Positions 17,691 to 28,823 of a stretch of DNA of 64,000 bases are shown one piece after another. Each line of letters begins with the position of its first letter. The first letter of the stretch is position 1. The stretch lies in assembly GCA_024708885.1 (NCBI GenBank), contig JANJXT010000033.1:19376-83375 (forward strand). The letters run 5' to 3'. A program made the position numbers and the translations under genes. The notes under the pieces were generated by a model that was not told where the DNA came from, made no database searches, and saw only the letters and a list, made by a program, of their open reading frames with translations. The DNA is from Thiobacillus sp. GTDB lineage: Bacteria > Pseudomonadota > Gammaproteobacteria > Burkholderiales > Thiobacillaceae.

Positions 17691-19163
17691 TTACGCCGTG
17701 CCGCCCACCGTCAAGCCGTCGATCCTGAGCGTCGGCTGCCCGACCCCCACCGGCACGCTCTGGCCTTCCTTGCCGCAGGTGCCGACACCGCTGTCCATCT
17801 CCATGTCGTTGCCGATCATCGAGACGCGGGTGAGCGCGTCGGGGCCGTTGCCGATGAGGGTCGCGCCTTTCACCGGGTAGGTGATCTTGCCGTTTTCGAT
17901 CATGTAGGCCTCGGCGGCGGAGAAGACGAATTTGCCGCTGGTGATGTCGACCTGGCCGCCGCCGAAGTTGACGGCGTAGAGACCGTTCTTCACCGAGGCG
18001 ATGATTTCGTGCGGAGACTTGTCGCCGCCGAGCATGAGGGTATTGGTCATGCGCGGCATGGTGAGATGGGCGTAGGATTCGCGGCGGGCGTTGCCGGTGG
18101 TGTGCATGCCCATCAGGCGCGCGTTCATCATGTCCTGCATGTAGCCGGTGAGGATGCCGTCCTCGATCAAGGTGGTGCGCTGGGTGGGATTGCCCTCGTC
18201 GTCGATGTTGAGCGAGCCGCGTCTGAGCGGGATGGTGCCGTCGTCGATGACGGTGACGCCCGGCGCGGCGACGCGCTCGCCGATGCGGCCGGAGAAGGCC
18301 GAGCTGCCCTTGCGGTTGAAGTCGCCTTCGAGGCCGTGGCCGATGGCCTCGTGCAGCAGGATGCCGGGCCAGCCGGCACCGAGGACGACGGTCATGCTGC
18401 CGGCGGGCGCGGGCCGCGCGTCGAGGTTGACGGTGGCCTGGTGCACGGCCTGGCGCGCATATTTTTCAAGGACGTCGTCGGTGAAATAGCGGTAGTCGAA
18501 GCGCCCGCCGCCGCCGCCGGTGCCCTGCTCGCGGCGGCCGTCCTGCTCGGCGATGACCTGCAGCGACAGGCGCACCAGCGGACGGACGTCGGCGGCGAGA
18601 TGGCCGTCGGAGCGTGCAACCAGGACGACTTCGTACTCGGAGGCGAGGCTCGCCATGACCTGGATGACGCGCGGATCCATGGCGCGCGCTTTCTTTTCGA
18701 GACGTTCGAGCAGGGCGACCTTGGCGGGGTCGTCGAGGCTGGCCAGCGGGTCGAGCGCGTGGTAGAGCTGGCGGCCCTCGCCGCGACGCGCGACAGCCGT
18801 GCCGCGCGCCTGCCCGGCACGCGCGATGGCACGCGTGGCATCGGCCGCGGTGGCAAGGGCGTCGAGGCTGATGTCGTCGGAATAGGCAAATGCGGTCTTC
18901 TCGCCGGCGATGGCGCGCACGCCAACGCCCTGGTCGATGTTGAAGCTGCCCGATTTCACCTGCCCCTCTTCCAGGCTCCAGCCTTCCGAACGGCTGTACT
19001 GGAAGTAGAGGTCGGCGTAGTCGACGTCGTGGGTGAGCAGGCGGCCGAAGACGGGGGCCAGCTGGTCGGCGTCGAGGCCATTGGGCGCCAGCAGCGTGGC
19101 TTCCGCCGAACGAAACAACTGCTCGGCGGACTGGATCGGGACGAAGGCATCGCTGGGATTCAT
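17691..19163 (-). CDS. tldD: Metalloprotease TldD
   Basis: A 490-residue TldD protein, partner of TldE (PmbA) in cleaving modified peptides such as microcin precursors and the CcdA antitoxin. The zinc motif [16 protein letters not shown] (about residue 262) and the C-terminal [20 protein letters not shown] block are intact. The start [20 protein letters not shown] is family-like; 27 in-frame upstream codons were rejected because they overlap the nitrilase-gene 3' end. It follows the nitrilase-family gene by 11 nt; this nitrilase-tldD pairing is common in betaproteobacteria. Confidence 0.96.
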   Translation of the reverse strand: MNPSDAFVPIQSAEQLFRSAEATLLAPNGLDADQLAPVFGRLLTHDVDYADLYFQYSRSEGWSLEEGQVKSGSFNIDQGVGVRAIAGEKTAFAYSDDISLDALATAADATRAIARAGQARGTAVARRGEGRQLYHALDPLASLDDPAKVALLERLEKKARAMDPRVIQVMASLASEYEVVLVARSDGHLAADVRPLVRLSLQVIAEQDGRREQGTGGGGGRFDYRYFTDDVLEKYARQAVHQATVNLDARPAPAGSMTVVLGAGWPGILLHEAIGHGLEGDFNRKGSSAFSGRIGERVAAPGVTVIDDGTIPLRRGSLNIDDEGNPTQRTTLIEDGILTGYMQDMMNARLMGMHTTGNARRESYAHLTMPRMTNTLMLGGDKSPHEIIASVKNGLYAVNFGGGQVDITSGKFVFSAAEAYMIENGKITYPVKGATLIGNGPDALTRVSMIGNDMEMDSGVGTCGKEGQSVPVGVGQPTLRIDGLTVGGTA

Positions 19164-19174
19164 GGTGGACCTCG

Positions 19175-20122
19175 TTACTTGGCGGACGTCTCGCGCTTCG
19201 CGGCGGCACGCCGCTCGACCACTTCGACGGCAATCTGGCTGCACTGCACGAAGCGGTGCCTGAGCGCGGGCAGGCTTTTGCGCAGGCTCGCCTGGTAGGC
19301 CGGATTGATGTTGGAGACGACGACACCGGACCCGCGCGGCAGGCGGTCGAGCACCACGCCCCAGGGATCGACGATCATGCTGTCGCCGTGGGTTTCGCGG
19401 CCCGCGAGGTGGTAGCCGCCCTGCGCCGGGGCGATGACGTAGGCGAGATTTTCGATGGCGCGCGCGCGGATGAGCGTCTCGAAGTGCGCACGTCCGGTGG
19501 TGGCGGTGAATGCCGAGGGCACGACGATGATGTCGACGTCGGGCATGGCGCGATACAGCTCGGGAAAGCGCAGGTCATAGCACACCGACAGGCCGATGCG
19601 GCCCAGCGGGCTGTTGACGACCACGACGCTGTCGCCCGGCTCGATCAGCCGCGCTTCCTCGTAATGCTCCGTGCCGAGGTCGAGCCCGAACAGGTGAATC
19701 TTGTCGTAGCGCGCAACCAGCTTGCCGCGCTCGTCGTAAACCAGACAGCTGTTGCGCACCTTGTCGGGTTCGCTCGCTTCCAGCGGCACCGAACCGCCGA
19801 CCAGCCAGATCCTGTGCTTCTTCGCCATGCGCGCGAGGAACGCCTGAACCGGCCCGTCGCCTTCGGCTTCGCGCGCCTTGACGACATCGGCGTCCTTCAT
19901 TGCCATGATGCAGAAGAACTCGGGCAGCGCGACCAGGCGCGCGCCCGCCTCCACGGCAAGCTCGATGAGACGCTCGGCTTCCGCGAGGTTGGCCGGTACG
20001 CTCGGCCCCGACGCCATCTGGATCGCGGCGACGCGCACGGTGCCGGCCTGGGGAGCGGGTTTTTTCACTTGTGCGCTCTTGCGCTGTGCCACGGCGGTCT
20101 TTGCAGGTTTCTTCGTCGTCAT
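19175..20122 (-). CDS. Carbon-nitrogen hydrolase (nitrilase superfamily)
   Basis: A 315-residue amidase with the full Glu-Lys-Cys triad: E in [13 protein letters not shown] in [13 protein letters not shown] and C in [15 protein letters not shown]. The pattern is that of Nit1/omega-amidase-type enzymes that remove deaminated glutathione. A basic, lysine- and alanine-rich N-terminal extension of about 25 residues precedes the catalytic domain and is poorly conserved. It lies between yhdP (13 nt upstream) and tldD, forming one transcription unit. Substrate is inferred from family only. Confidence 0.92.
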   Translation of the reverse strand: MTTKKPAKTAVAQRKSAQVKKPAPQAGTVRVAAIQMASGPSVPANLAEAERLIELAVEAGARLVALPEFFCIMAMKDADVVKAREAEGDGPVQAFLARMAKKHRIWLVGGSVPLEASEPDKVRNSCLVYDERGKLVARYDKIHLFGLDLGTEHYEEARLIEPGDSVVVVNSPLGRIGLSVCYDLRFPELYRAMPDVDIIVVPSAFTATTGRAHFETLIRARAIENLAYVIAPAQGGYHLAGRETHGDSMIVDPWGVVLDRLPRGSGVVVSNINPAYQASLRKSLPALRHRFVQCSQIAVEVVERRAAAKRETSAK

Positions 20123-20135
20123 ACGTGCTTCACGG

Positions 20136-23100
20136 TCAGGGTTCGGACGCCTTGTCGGACGGCTCCTCGGTTTTCGTCTTCGGCAGCTTCTTCACGTCGG
20201 GCTCCTGCCACGGCCCGCTTACCAGGTATTCCTGACTGCTCGCTTCCTCGATGGGATCGCGCAGCAGCTTCTGCGCCGCCAGCACGCCCACGCCGGCGAC
20301 CGGGCCGCCGAGGAGCGCGCCGGCCACGGCCACGCCTTCGGAGAGTTTGGGAATCACCTTGACCCGCAACTGGACGGTTTCCTGGTTGAGGTCGGCGAGT
20401 CCGCTCATGTTCACCTTGGCGGACGGCCCGCGCATCTTCAGGTCGTCGCTGTAGATGACACCACGCGCGATGCGCAGGGTGGCCCCGCTCTCGTCGAAGG
20501 CAAAGCCTTTGCTGAAGATATCACGGAAATCGAAACTCAGCCGGCGCGGCAGCGATTGCAGGCTCAAGACGCCGAGAAGCTTGCCGGCGCCGGGATCGAT
20601 CTGGAGAAACTGTCCGCCCCGGGCCTCGAATTGCAACTGGCCGGCAAGCGTGCGGAGGGCGAAATCCGTGGGTGAGCCTTCCCATGTGGCGTGCCCCTGG
20701 ATTTTCCCGGTGCCGCGCTTGAGCGTGTCGGGGTAACCCAGGCGCGCCAGCAGCTTTCCGGCGTCGTGCACGTCCAGAGACAGTTCGGCACGGGTTTCGC
20801 CCTGGCCGCTGTCGCGCCACAGACCATTCATCTGGAAAACGCTGTCGGAATGAAGGAGTGTCAGGCGCTCGATCGCGAGGCCGGCCGCGGTGCCGCGCGC
20901 CACCGCCTCGAGCCGGCCGAACGGACGCGCCTGCATGCGAAAATCCTCGATCGTCACGTCGAGCAGGGGGAATTCGGCGGCAGACAGCTTGAGTCCGTCT
21001 GCCGGCGCAGCGGACGAGGCGGCGCGTTCTGGCACGGTGAACTGGCGGAACTGCGCCGACAGTCGCGCAGGCTGCTCGCCGGCGGGGCGCCAGGTCAAGG
21101 TGCCGCCGACGTCCTGTCCGCTGACCTGGACACGCAAAAGACCGTTGCGGGTGCGGCCGAGCACGCGCACGTCACGATAGCGCCGCCCCAGCAGGTCGAG
21201 GGTATCGAAGCCGAGATCGAGCGCAGCAATCGGCGCCGCTGCGCCAGCGCCCCCGGGCAGCAGCGCGCTCCAGCCGGACAGGTCGATCCCACGCCCCCTG
21301 CCGGCGAGACGCAGCCCGGGCGCATCGGGCAGCGACGGCGCACCGCCGAAGCGGATCTCGCCGCGTTCCAGCGCACCTTCGGCCGTGCTGCGCCACACGG
21401 CGCCGACCAGGCGCCCCAGGCGCAGTTCGCGTTGCAGGCCGTCGCCGTCCGGCCGACTGACGAGATTCAGGGGCAGCGGTTGCGTGGCCGCCTTGGCAAG
21501 CGGCGACGGCAAGCTGCTCCCCAGTCCGACGAGATCGGACTCGATTTGCACGCGCTCACCCTTTGCCTCGAGGTCGATCTGTCCGCGCCAGCCGGTCTGC
21601 CCCGACACACGTCCACCCCACGCGTCGCCCAGCCACGGAGCCAGGCCCGCGGCTGTGGCGCGCCCCTGCGCCTGGATCTGCACCCGCCCCGCCTGGGTGA
21701 CGACGTTCACGTCGAGCGGCCCGCCGAGAAAGCTTGCCTCCAGCTTCTGCCCGCTCACGCTGTCGCCGGTGAAGGCGAGCGTGCCACGTGCCCCCTCGAT
21801 CCGCGGCCAGCCGGGCGGGAGCAGCGTATTGCCGAGAAACGACACCTGTCCTGCCAGGGTGGTTTCGTGGCTGCGGCGCAGGGGCAGCTGCATTTTCAGC
21901 GCCAGCCGCATCGGGCCGCTGCCGTCCAGCCCGGCCGTCATGCCGCGCAGGCGCTCGCCCACCGGACTGGAATTGGCGAAACGGATGAAATCCTGCAGCG
22001 GGCCATTGGCCTCGCCGTCGATCAGCAGTATCTCGTCGTGATGGGTGAGATCGGGAATCGTCACCCGCACCGGATAGAGCGCGGCGCCATCAATGCGCGC
22101 GTGCGTCGGCACCACCTCCATGCGTTTGCCTTCGAACAGCAGCCGCCCGGCTACGCCCTCGATGCGCGGCCAGCCCGTCGCGTAGTCGACGATGCCATCG
22201 CGCACCTGTGCGTCGACCTGGAACACACCATCACCGGATTCGAAGGGAAACCGCGCGAGATCACCCTTCAGCCGCAGACGCACGTCGTTCGAACCCCCCG
22301 CAACGATGCTCTGCCGCACCCATTCCACGGTTGGGTCGCTCACGTGCAACGGCAGGTAGCGATACACCGCGGTGCCGTCGGCACGCGTCAGCTGCGCGTC
22401 GAGATCGATCAATCCCGCCGTGCCGGGCACCTGCTCGTACTGGCCGGCCGCCGTGCCGGCGGCGTCGGTGTTGGCGAAGCTCGCCTGGTTCAGCGTGACG
22501 AGACGGCCGCGCGCCGTCCGCGTCCAGCCTCCGCGCGCCTGCACGGTGTCGAGCGGGATCTTGGGTTCGCGAAACAGCGCCGGCAGATCGAGCACGAGGT
22601 CGCGCGTGTCGATTTCGAAGCGGCCTTGACGCGCATCGCCTTCGACATGCCCGCTCAGGTTGGCGAATCCCGGCTGGGTAGCGGAGGCGGCCAGACCCAG
22701 CCCACGAAAATGCGCGTCGAGGCTGAAGTTGTCCAGCCCCGGCTCGGCCCCCGTCCAGCGGAACATGAAGGTATCGATGCGTCCCGCCGGCTGCAGTCGC
22801 TGCACGCGCGCGCGCAGCGCGTCGTCGATCGGCAGGCTTGGCAACAGCGTCTCCCAGTCGTCCAGCCGCACCGCACGCGCGGTGAGCTCGCGCGCTGTGC
22901 CGCTCCACGACATGCCGACGTTGAACGGCGCCCCGAGCGCGGCCCCGGGCAGCGCCACGCGCAGATTCTCGAAGGCGACACGCTGGCCGTCGCGGGTACG
23001 CTGCCAGACCGCCTGGCCGCGTACCCGTTCCAGTTGCAGCGGTGGCAACGCAGTACCGAGCGCCGCCGAAACGCTGTAGAGATCCAGATCGGCACGCGCC

Positions 23101-23927
23101 GTGGCAAGGTCGCCCGCGACGATGCCCAGGCGCACGCCAAGCGCGCCCCATCCCTCGCGCGGCTGATACGGCACGTCCAGCCACGGCGCCAGGCGCGCAA
23201 ACGCCACCCCGGCCACGGTGGCGTCGACGTGAGCATCCCACGTCGCCGGTTTGTCGAGGTCGCGCGCGCGCAGCGTCGCCTGTGCCGTCAGCGGCCGCGC
23301 CACCGCCGGCGGCGGCAGCGCGCGCAGCAGCATCCGGTGGGTGTGCCGGCGGTTGCTCAGCGTGAAATCGACTTCCTGCAGAATGAGCGGCGGCGCGCCA
23401 CGCACCTCGTCGATCCAGGTCAGCGTCGCACCGCCCACGTGCAGCTCGCCCTGGCGCAGCAGCCAGCTGCTGGCACCGCTGCCCGGATCGGCGGGGTTGA
23501 CGGGAATACCGCCGATGTAGACATGCCCGTCGCGCGCGCGCCGCACGCCCAGCGCGAGCCCCTGCAGTTCGATGTGATTGAAGCGCGGCTCCAGCAGCAG
23601 GAGCGAGCGCCAGGAGAACGACGCCTCGAAGGCAGGCAGATGCAGCGCCGTCTGCCCCGCGGCGTCATACAGCCGCACCCCCTGCAGGCGAAACTCGGGG
23701 CGTGCCTGCTGCCATTGCCCGGAGGCGGCCTCGATGCTGACCCGGTGACCCAGCGCGCGCGACAAGGCCTGCGCGAGGACGTCGCGATGCGCATCGAGGT
23801 TGGGCAGCACCCAGAAAAACATCGCCGCGGCCGCCAGCATGAAGCCGCTCGCACCGAGTGCGAACAGACCCGCCAGCACGCGCAGGGCGCGGCGCAGCAA
23901 CGGCGGCAGGGCGGGGAACACGGTCAT
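20136..23927 (-). CDS. yhdP: YhdP-family AsmA-like envelope protein
   Basis: A 1263-residue protein, matching YhdP (about 1266 in E. coli) in length. A single N-terminal membrane segment (about residues 17-40: LAGLFALGASGFMLAAAAMF) is followed by a long periplasmic repeated beta-groove structure (DUF3971 and AsmA C-terminal region). YhdP with TamB and YdbH moves phospholipid to the outer membrane. The C-terminus (VAGALLGGPVAGVGVLAAQK, then LLRDPIEEASSQEYLVSGPW) is typical. It is the head of the yhdP-nitrilase-tldD set, a standard betaproteobacterial order. Confidence 0.95.
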   Translation of the reverse strand: MTVFPALPPLLRRALRVLAGLFALGASGFMLAAAAMFFWVLPNLDAHRDVLAQALSRALGHRVSIEAASGQWQQARPEFRLQGVRLYDAAGQTALHLPAFEASFSWRSLLLLEPRFNHIELQGLALGVRRARDGHVYIGGIPVNPADPGSGASSWLLRQGELHVGGATLTWIDEVRGAPPLILQEVDFTLSNRRHTHRMLLRALPPPAVARPLTAQATLRARDLDKPATWDAHVDATVAGVAFARLAPWLDVPYQPREGWGALGVRLGIVAGDLATARADLDLYSVSAALGTALPPLQLERVRGQAVWQRTRDGQRVAFENLRVALPGAALGAPFNVGMSWSGTARELTARAVRLDDWETLLPSLPIDDALRARVQRLQPAGRIDTFMFRWTGAEPGLDNFSLDAHFRGLGLAASATQPGFANLSGHVEGDARQGRFEIDTRDLVLDLPALFREPKIPLDTVQARGGWTRTARGRLVTLNQASFANTDAAGTAAGQYEQVPGTAGLIDLDAQLTRADGTAVYRYLPLHVSDPTVEWVRQSIVAGGSNDVRLRLKGDLARFPFESGDGVFQVDAQVRDGIVDYATGWPRIEGVAGRLLFEGKRMEVVPTHARIDGAALYPVRVTIPDLTHHDEILLIDGEANGPLQDFIRFANSSPVGERLRGMTAGLDGSGPMRLALKMQLPLRRSHETTLAGQVSFLGNTLLPPGWPRIEGARGTLAFTGDSVSGQKLEASFLGGPLDVNVVTQAGRVQIQAQGRATAAGLAPWLGDAWGGRVSGQTGWRGQIDLEAKGERVQIESDLVGLGSSLPSPLAKAATQPLPLNLVSRPDGDGLQRELRLGRLVGAVWRSTAEGALERGEIRFGGAPSLPDAPGLRLAGRGRGIDLSGWSALLPGGAGAAAPIAALDLGFDTLDLLGRRYRDVRVLGRTRNGLLRVQVSGQDVGGTLTWRPAGEQPARLSAQFRQFTVPERAASSAAPADGLKLSAAEFPLLDVTIEDFRMQARPFGRLEAVARGTAAGLAIERLTLLHSDSVFQMNGLWRDSGQGETRAELSLDVHDAGKLLARLGYPDTLKRGTGKIQGHATWEGSPTDFALRTLAGQLQFEARGGQFLQIDPGAGKLLGVLSLQSLPRRLSFDFRDIFSKGFAFDESGATLRIARGVIYSDDLKMRGPSAKVNMSGLADLNQETVQLRVKVIPKLSEGVAVAGALLGGPVAGVGVLAAQKLLRDPIEEASSQEYLVSGPWQEPDVKKLPKTKTEEPSDKASEP

Positions 23928-24006
23928 GGAGCGGGCGTCTCGGAATACCCGATTTTATGCGCTCGACGGGGGCTTGCGGGAGATCGGGCGCGGCGCCCCC
24001 GGACAC

Positions 24007-24405
24007 TCATTCGCCGGTGAAGCGGTGAATCTGGCGACGGTCGCGCTTGGTCGGACGCCCCTTGATCGCGGCGGCAGGGTTCGTGACGAGCCGGTGCTCG
24101 GCCTGCGCCCGCTCGCGGCGCACGCGGCTGTCGGCGTCTTCCTCGTAGAGCGTCCGCGCCTGCGGAGCCGGGCCGCGCTGCATGGACAGCACCCGCACCG
24201 TCAGCGTCCAGTCACTTTCGCCGACGCGCAGTTCCAGGCGGTCGCCGGGCTTCACCTCGCGCGCCGGCTTGACCCGCGCACCGTCGATCTTCACACGGCC
24301 GTTCTCGATCGCTTCGTTGGCGAGCTGGCGCGTCTTGTAGAAGCGCGCCGCCCAAAGCCACTTGTCGAGGCGCATACGTACGAGTGCCGGTCTTTCAGCG
24401 GACAT
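24007..24405 (-). CDS. hslR: Heat-shock protein 15 (S4-domain RNA-binding)
   Basis: A 132-residue protein with an S4 RNA-binding domain (MRLDKWLWAARFYKTRQLAN; about residues 10-75) and a basic tail, as in E. coli Hsp15 (133 residues). Hsp15 binds stalled 50S subunits carrying peptidyl-tRNA. The start at 24405 (MSAERPALVR) gives the family length; a later start at the MRLDKW methionine (24375) is possible. An upstream extension was rejected because it is low-quality sequence. Confidence 0.92.
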   Translation of the reverse strand: MSAERPALVRMRLDKWLWAARFYKTRQLANEAIENGRVKIDGARVKPAREVKPGDRLELRVGESDWTLTVRVLSMQRGPAPQARTLYEEDADSRVRRERAQAEHRLVTNPAAAIKGRPTKRDRRQIHRFTGE

Positions 24406-24542
24406 TTGCGGATGGTGGGATGTGGGGGGTGAACGGTATGACAGCGATGCGCTCCGATTGTGCCGGGTTTGCGCCGCGGGCGCCATGCGTCTCGACATCG
24501 CGCGCACGGCCGATACAATTTGCGCTCCCGCAACAGACTGGA

Positions 24543-25118
24543 ATGACCATGCCCAGGATTCTCGCCTTCTCCGGCAGCCTGCGCCGCGATGCCCTGAACC
24601 GCCGGCTCATCACGACGGCCGCCGACGCCGCGCACGCGGCCGGGGGCGAGGTCACCCTGCTCGACCTCGCGGATTATCCGCTGCCGCTCTACGACGGCGA
24701 CCTGGAGGCACAGGATGGACTGCCCGCCAACGCGCTGCGCCTGAAGGCGCTGTTCAAGGCGCATGACGCCTTCCTCATCGCCAGCCCGGAATACAACAGC
24801 TCGATACCGCCGGTGCTGAAGAACACCATCGACTGGGTGTCGCGCGAATGGCAGGGCGAATCCGGACTCGTGCCCTACCAGGGCAAGACCGCCGCGCTGC
24901 TTGCCGCGTCACCCGGCCAGTTCGGCGGCGCGCGCATGCTGCCGCACCTGCGCCAGGTGTTGAGCGCGCTGGGGGTGCTGGTGCTGCCGGGGCAGTTCAC
25001 GCTGTCGCACGCCGACACGGCGTTCGACCCCGAGAACGGCGCGCTGAAATCGCCCGCCCGCCTGCACGCGCTCCTGGTGGAACTGGTGAACACGACGGCG
25101 GCGTTGACGCGGAGCTGA
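24543..25118 (+). CDS. NADPH-dependent FMN reductase
   Basis: A 191-residue flavodoxin-fold oxidoreductase. The FMN phosphate loop reads LAFSGSLRRDALNRRL (about residues 6-21), and the second FMN-contact block is ASPEYNSSIPPVLKNTIDW. Members are ChrR/YieF-like quinone or chromate reductases, or ArsH-type enzymes, so substrate is open. The chosen ATG follows a short leader; an in-frame extension to 24384 was rejected because it overlaps the divergent hslR promoter region. It is monocistronic, with a hairpin 24 nt past its stop. Confidence 0.92.
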   Translation: MTMPRILAFSGSLRRDALNRRLITTAADAAHAAGGEVTLLDLADYPLPLYDGDLEAQDGLPANALRLKALFKAHDAFLIASPEYNSSIPPVLKNTIDWVSREWQGESGLVPYQGKTAALLAASPGQFGGARMLPHLRQVLSALGVLVLPGQFTLSHADTAFDPENGALKSPARLHALLVELVNTTAALTRS

Positions 25119-25141
25119 GCACATCCGCAGCCGGAACATGG

Positions 25142-25168
25142 AAAAAAGGGCGCCATCGCAAGGCGCCC
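25142..25168 (-). terminator. Terminator of the riboswitch-controlled unit
   Basis: GGGCGCC pairs with GGCGCCC around a 7-nt loop and, on the minus strand, is followed by a T run. It is 8 nt past the end of the PEP-CTERM-like tail frame and about 155 nt past the ORF stop at 25323. It could also stop the plus-strand FMN reductase transcript, but with a poor T run on that side. Confidence 0.8.
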
Positions 25169-25176
25169 TATTCGCT

Positions 25177-25577
25177 ACGGCTGGCAAGCCGCCAAGCCTT
25201 GCTTCCTGCGGCGCCCCCGTCCACGACCCGCAAGACCCGCGCCCAGCAGCAACACGCCGGGTTTGGGGACCGGCAAGGGCGGCGTGCCGCCGAACCGCCG
25301 GGCGGTGCCAGCCAAGAAAGCGTCAGGGTTGAGGACACGCCTTGTCCGACAGCCCCGCGCACGGTACGGCCAGCAGACGGTCCTTGGCCCAGCCGATCGC
25401 TGCGCCGTCACTGGCAGGGTCCTGCGCCCAGGCCGGTAGTGCCGCGTCGCTCAGGCTGGCATAGCCGGACAGCACGGCAAGCAGCGCCAGGGTCAGGGCG
25501 AAGCCAGGTGCGGTGCCGGTGCGGTAGCTGCAGCGAGCGTCGGTGGAGCGGACGGGAAACGGGCAGTGGTGCGGCAT
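25177..25577 (-). pseudogene. Riboswitch-controlled small exported protein, frame broken before a PEP-CTERM-like tail
   Basis: An 84-codon reading frame (25323-25577) starts MPHHCPFPVRSTDA with GAGGAGCCGCC as ribosome-binding site. It has one hydrophobic helix (about residues 30-45, LTLALLAVLSGYASLSDA) and ends SDKACPQP. One base after a shift at about 25328 opens a second frame (to 25177) containing LPVPKPGVLLLGAGLAG and then RGRGRRRK, like a worn PEP-CTERM sorting signal. Both frames lie between the GEMM riboswitch and a terminator, so one transcript covers them. Either it is a frameshifted PEP-CTERM gene or the two parts are unrelated; a sequencing error is also possible. Confidence 0.6.
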
Positions 25578-25635
25578 GGCGGCTCCTCGAATCGAAACTG
25601 CCTGACTCCGGGCACACACGCGGTCGCCATCCAAG

Positions 25636-25724
25636 GATCGCCCCACGGCAGCCCCGCTGTCTTCCCCTTTCCAAGACCGGTGGCTTTGCGTCCCCGCCTC
25701 GCGACGGGTTTGCCCTTTACAGGA
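25636..25724 (-). promoter_or_regulatory. Cyclic di-GMP-I (GEMM-I) riboswitch
   Basis: On the minus strand the leader contains AGGGCAAACC, a GCGA tetraloop stem, GGGACGCAAAGCCACCGG and later AGCGGGGCTGCCG. These are the conserved core and tetraloop-receptor of the GEMM-I aptamer in the right order and spacing. The G at the ligand-contact position, as in the Vc2 RNA, favours c-di-GMP over cGAMP. It lies about 60 nt upstream of the ORF start at 25577, so it probably controls that gene, by attenuation or translation; no clear terminator follows before the gene. Confidence 0.93.
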
Positions 25725-25847
25725 TGTCATCATTAACGTCGGAATCTCGACCGGCTTGAGGGCGGCCCATGGAAAAAGCGCAATATTTTCTTTTTTATAA
25801 TTAGCAACTTAATGAATCATCGCACCTCGTTCCGCCCGCATGGGCGA

Positions 25848-25870
25848 AAAAAAGCGCCGCAAGCGGCGCT
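25848..25870 (-). terminator. Terminator after the PEP-CTERM gene
   Basis: GCGCCGC pairs with GCGGCGC across AA. On the minus strand it is followed by a run of seven T. It is 35 nt past the PEP-CTERM gene stop and upstream of the riboswitch promoter region, insulating the two. Confidence 0.85.
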
Positions 25871-25904
25871 GCAGGAAAAACCACCCGGGAATCACGCCGG
25901 CGCT

Positions 25905-26585
25905 TCAGCCCCGCCGGCGACGGGCTGCCGCGAATCCGACCAGACCGAGCCCGGCGAGCATCATGGCGTAGGTTTCGGGCTCGGGCACCGGCGTCACCCC
26001 GGAAATCTGCGTGTGCTTGAGCGACGTCAGGCCACCGAGGGAGTCGAAGCCGACATGTGACGTGATCGTCACCGACTGCATCAGATTCCCGGCGTGGGAC
26101 AGCGCCAGGATGTCGTTTTGGCCCGGCCCCCAGCCATTCGCCGACGCCCAGCCGGCAAAGGTGTCGGTTGCCCCCGACTTGTCCTTCGCGATCACGGACA
26201 GGTCGGTGTTGTCCTTCGTGAGCGCCACGCTGAACATCAGATCCTCGAACCAGTACCCCGGCGCGGTAATGGTGATTTCGTTCAGCTTGCCGTCCTGCGC
26301 CGTGATCTGCGCGAAACCGTTGGCGGCGCTGAGGGTGTCGGTCGTCGAGGAAAAGATCACCAGCGTCGTGCCCGTCTGCGAGCCCACATGGCCGGTGATC
26401 GTGGAGCCCGTTCCAGCATCCAGATAGACTTTTTCTTCGTCAAGGGCGGACGGGAAGAACTTCAGGTACATGTCGACGGTGCTGCCCGAAAAAACAGGAT
26501 TGGGGCTGGCCGCCGTCGCCGCGCCCGCCCACGACAGCACCATCACAGCGGCCGCCAGCCGCGAAATCGAACCTTGAACCTTCAT
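25905..26585 (-). CDS. PEP-CTERM sorting-domain protein
   Basis: A 226-residue exported protein: signal peptide (MKVQGSISRLAAAVMVLSWA, cleavage near ATA), a beta-rich passenger domain low in cysteine, and the C-terminal sorting signal VPEPETYAMMLAGLGLVGFA followed by RRRRG. Exosortase cleaves such tails; the proteins often accompany exopolysaccharide production. The start at 26585 has AGGAGGAGGCTTCA upstream; longer frames were rejected. No exosortase or EPS genes are in the window. A candidate sigma-54 promoter and an upstream dyad precede it, matching the known RpoN/PrsR control of this class. Confidence 0.95.
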   Translation of the reverse strand: MKVQGSISRLAAAVMVLSWAGAATAASPNPVFSGSTVDMYLKFFPSALDEEKVYLDAGTGSTITGHVGSQTGTTLVIFSSTTDTLSAANGFAQITAQDGKLNEITITAPGYWFEDLMFSVALTKDNTDLSVIAKDKSGATDTFAGWASANGWGPGQNDILALSHAGNLMQSVTITSHVGFDSLGGLTSLKHTQISGVTPVPEPETYAMMLAGLGLVGFAAARRRRG

Positions 26586-26651
26586 TGAAGCCTCCTCCTG
26601 TCGTCGTCCACGTGGTCGGCCCGGCTTGGGGCTGCCACGAATCGAAGCCAC

Positions 26652-26666
26652 GCACGACACGTGCCA
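26652..26666 (-). promoter_or_regulatory. Candidate sigma-54 promoter of the PEP-CTERM gene
   Basis: On the minus strand TGGCACG, 4 nt, then GTGC matches TGGCACG-N4-TTGC with one mismatch and exact GG-GC spacing. Transcription would start around 26640, about 55 nt before the gene. Confidence 0.6.
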
Positions 26667-26714
26667 ACTCTTCAAAAAAGATTGCAAGTGCTTGTTTCAA
26701 CAATGCATGATGCC

Positions 26715-26758
26715 GTCGGATCAATATCATCAAACGCTGATATGTATAAAAATCCGAC
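26715..26758. promoter_or_regulatory. Nested dyad, candidate enhancer-binding site
   Basis: GTCGGAT (26715) and ATCCGAC (26752) form perfect outer arms; ATATCA (26724) and TGATAT (26738) form inner arms around the same centre region. The dyad lies about 50-90 nt upstream of the -24 element, where sigma-54 activators usually bind. A PrsR-type regulator is a possible ligand, by inference. Confidence 0.5.
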
Positions 26759-26772
26759 ACTGCGCAGCCGCA

Positions 26773-26795
26773 ATGGCGTCTTGCAAAGACGCCAT
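26773..26795 (-). terminator. Hairpin after acs
   Basis: ATGGCGTCTT and AAGACGCCAT are perfect 10-bp arms around a 3-nt loop, 12 nt past the acs stop. There is no T run, so it may be a 3'-end stabiliser or a weak terminator. Confidence 0.6.
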
Positions 26796-26806
26796 CCTGA
26801 ATTCGG

Positions 26807-28774
<1,968 letters not shown>

Positions 28775-28823
28775 ATGTTTCCTCCGCTGATAGGCTGATG
28801 AAGTAGCCTGATAAAGTGTTGCG

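Noticed and set aside
20691..24020. Plus-strand frame of 1109 codons opposite yhdP
   Set aside because: Composition is Arg/Gln/His/Ala-rich without domains, antisense to an intact yhdP. Considered a GC artefact.
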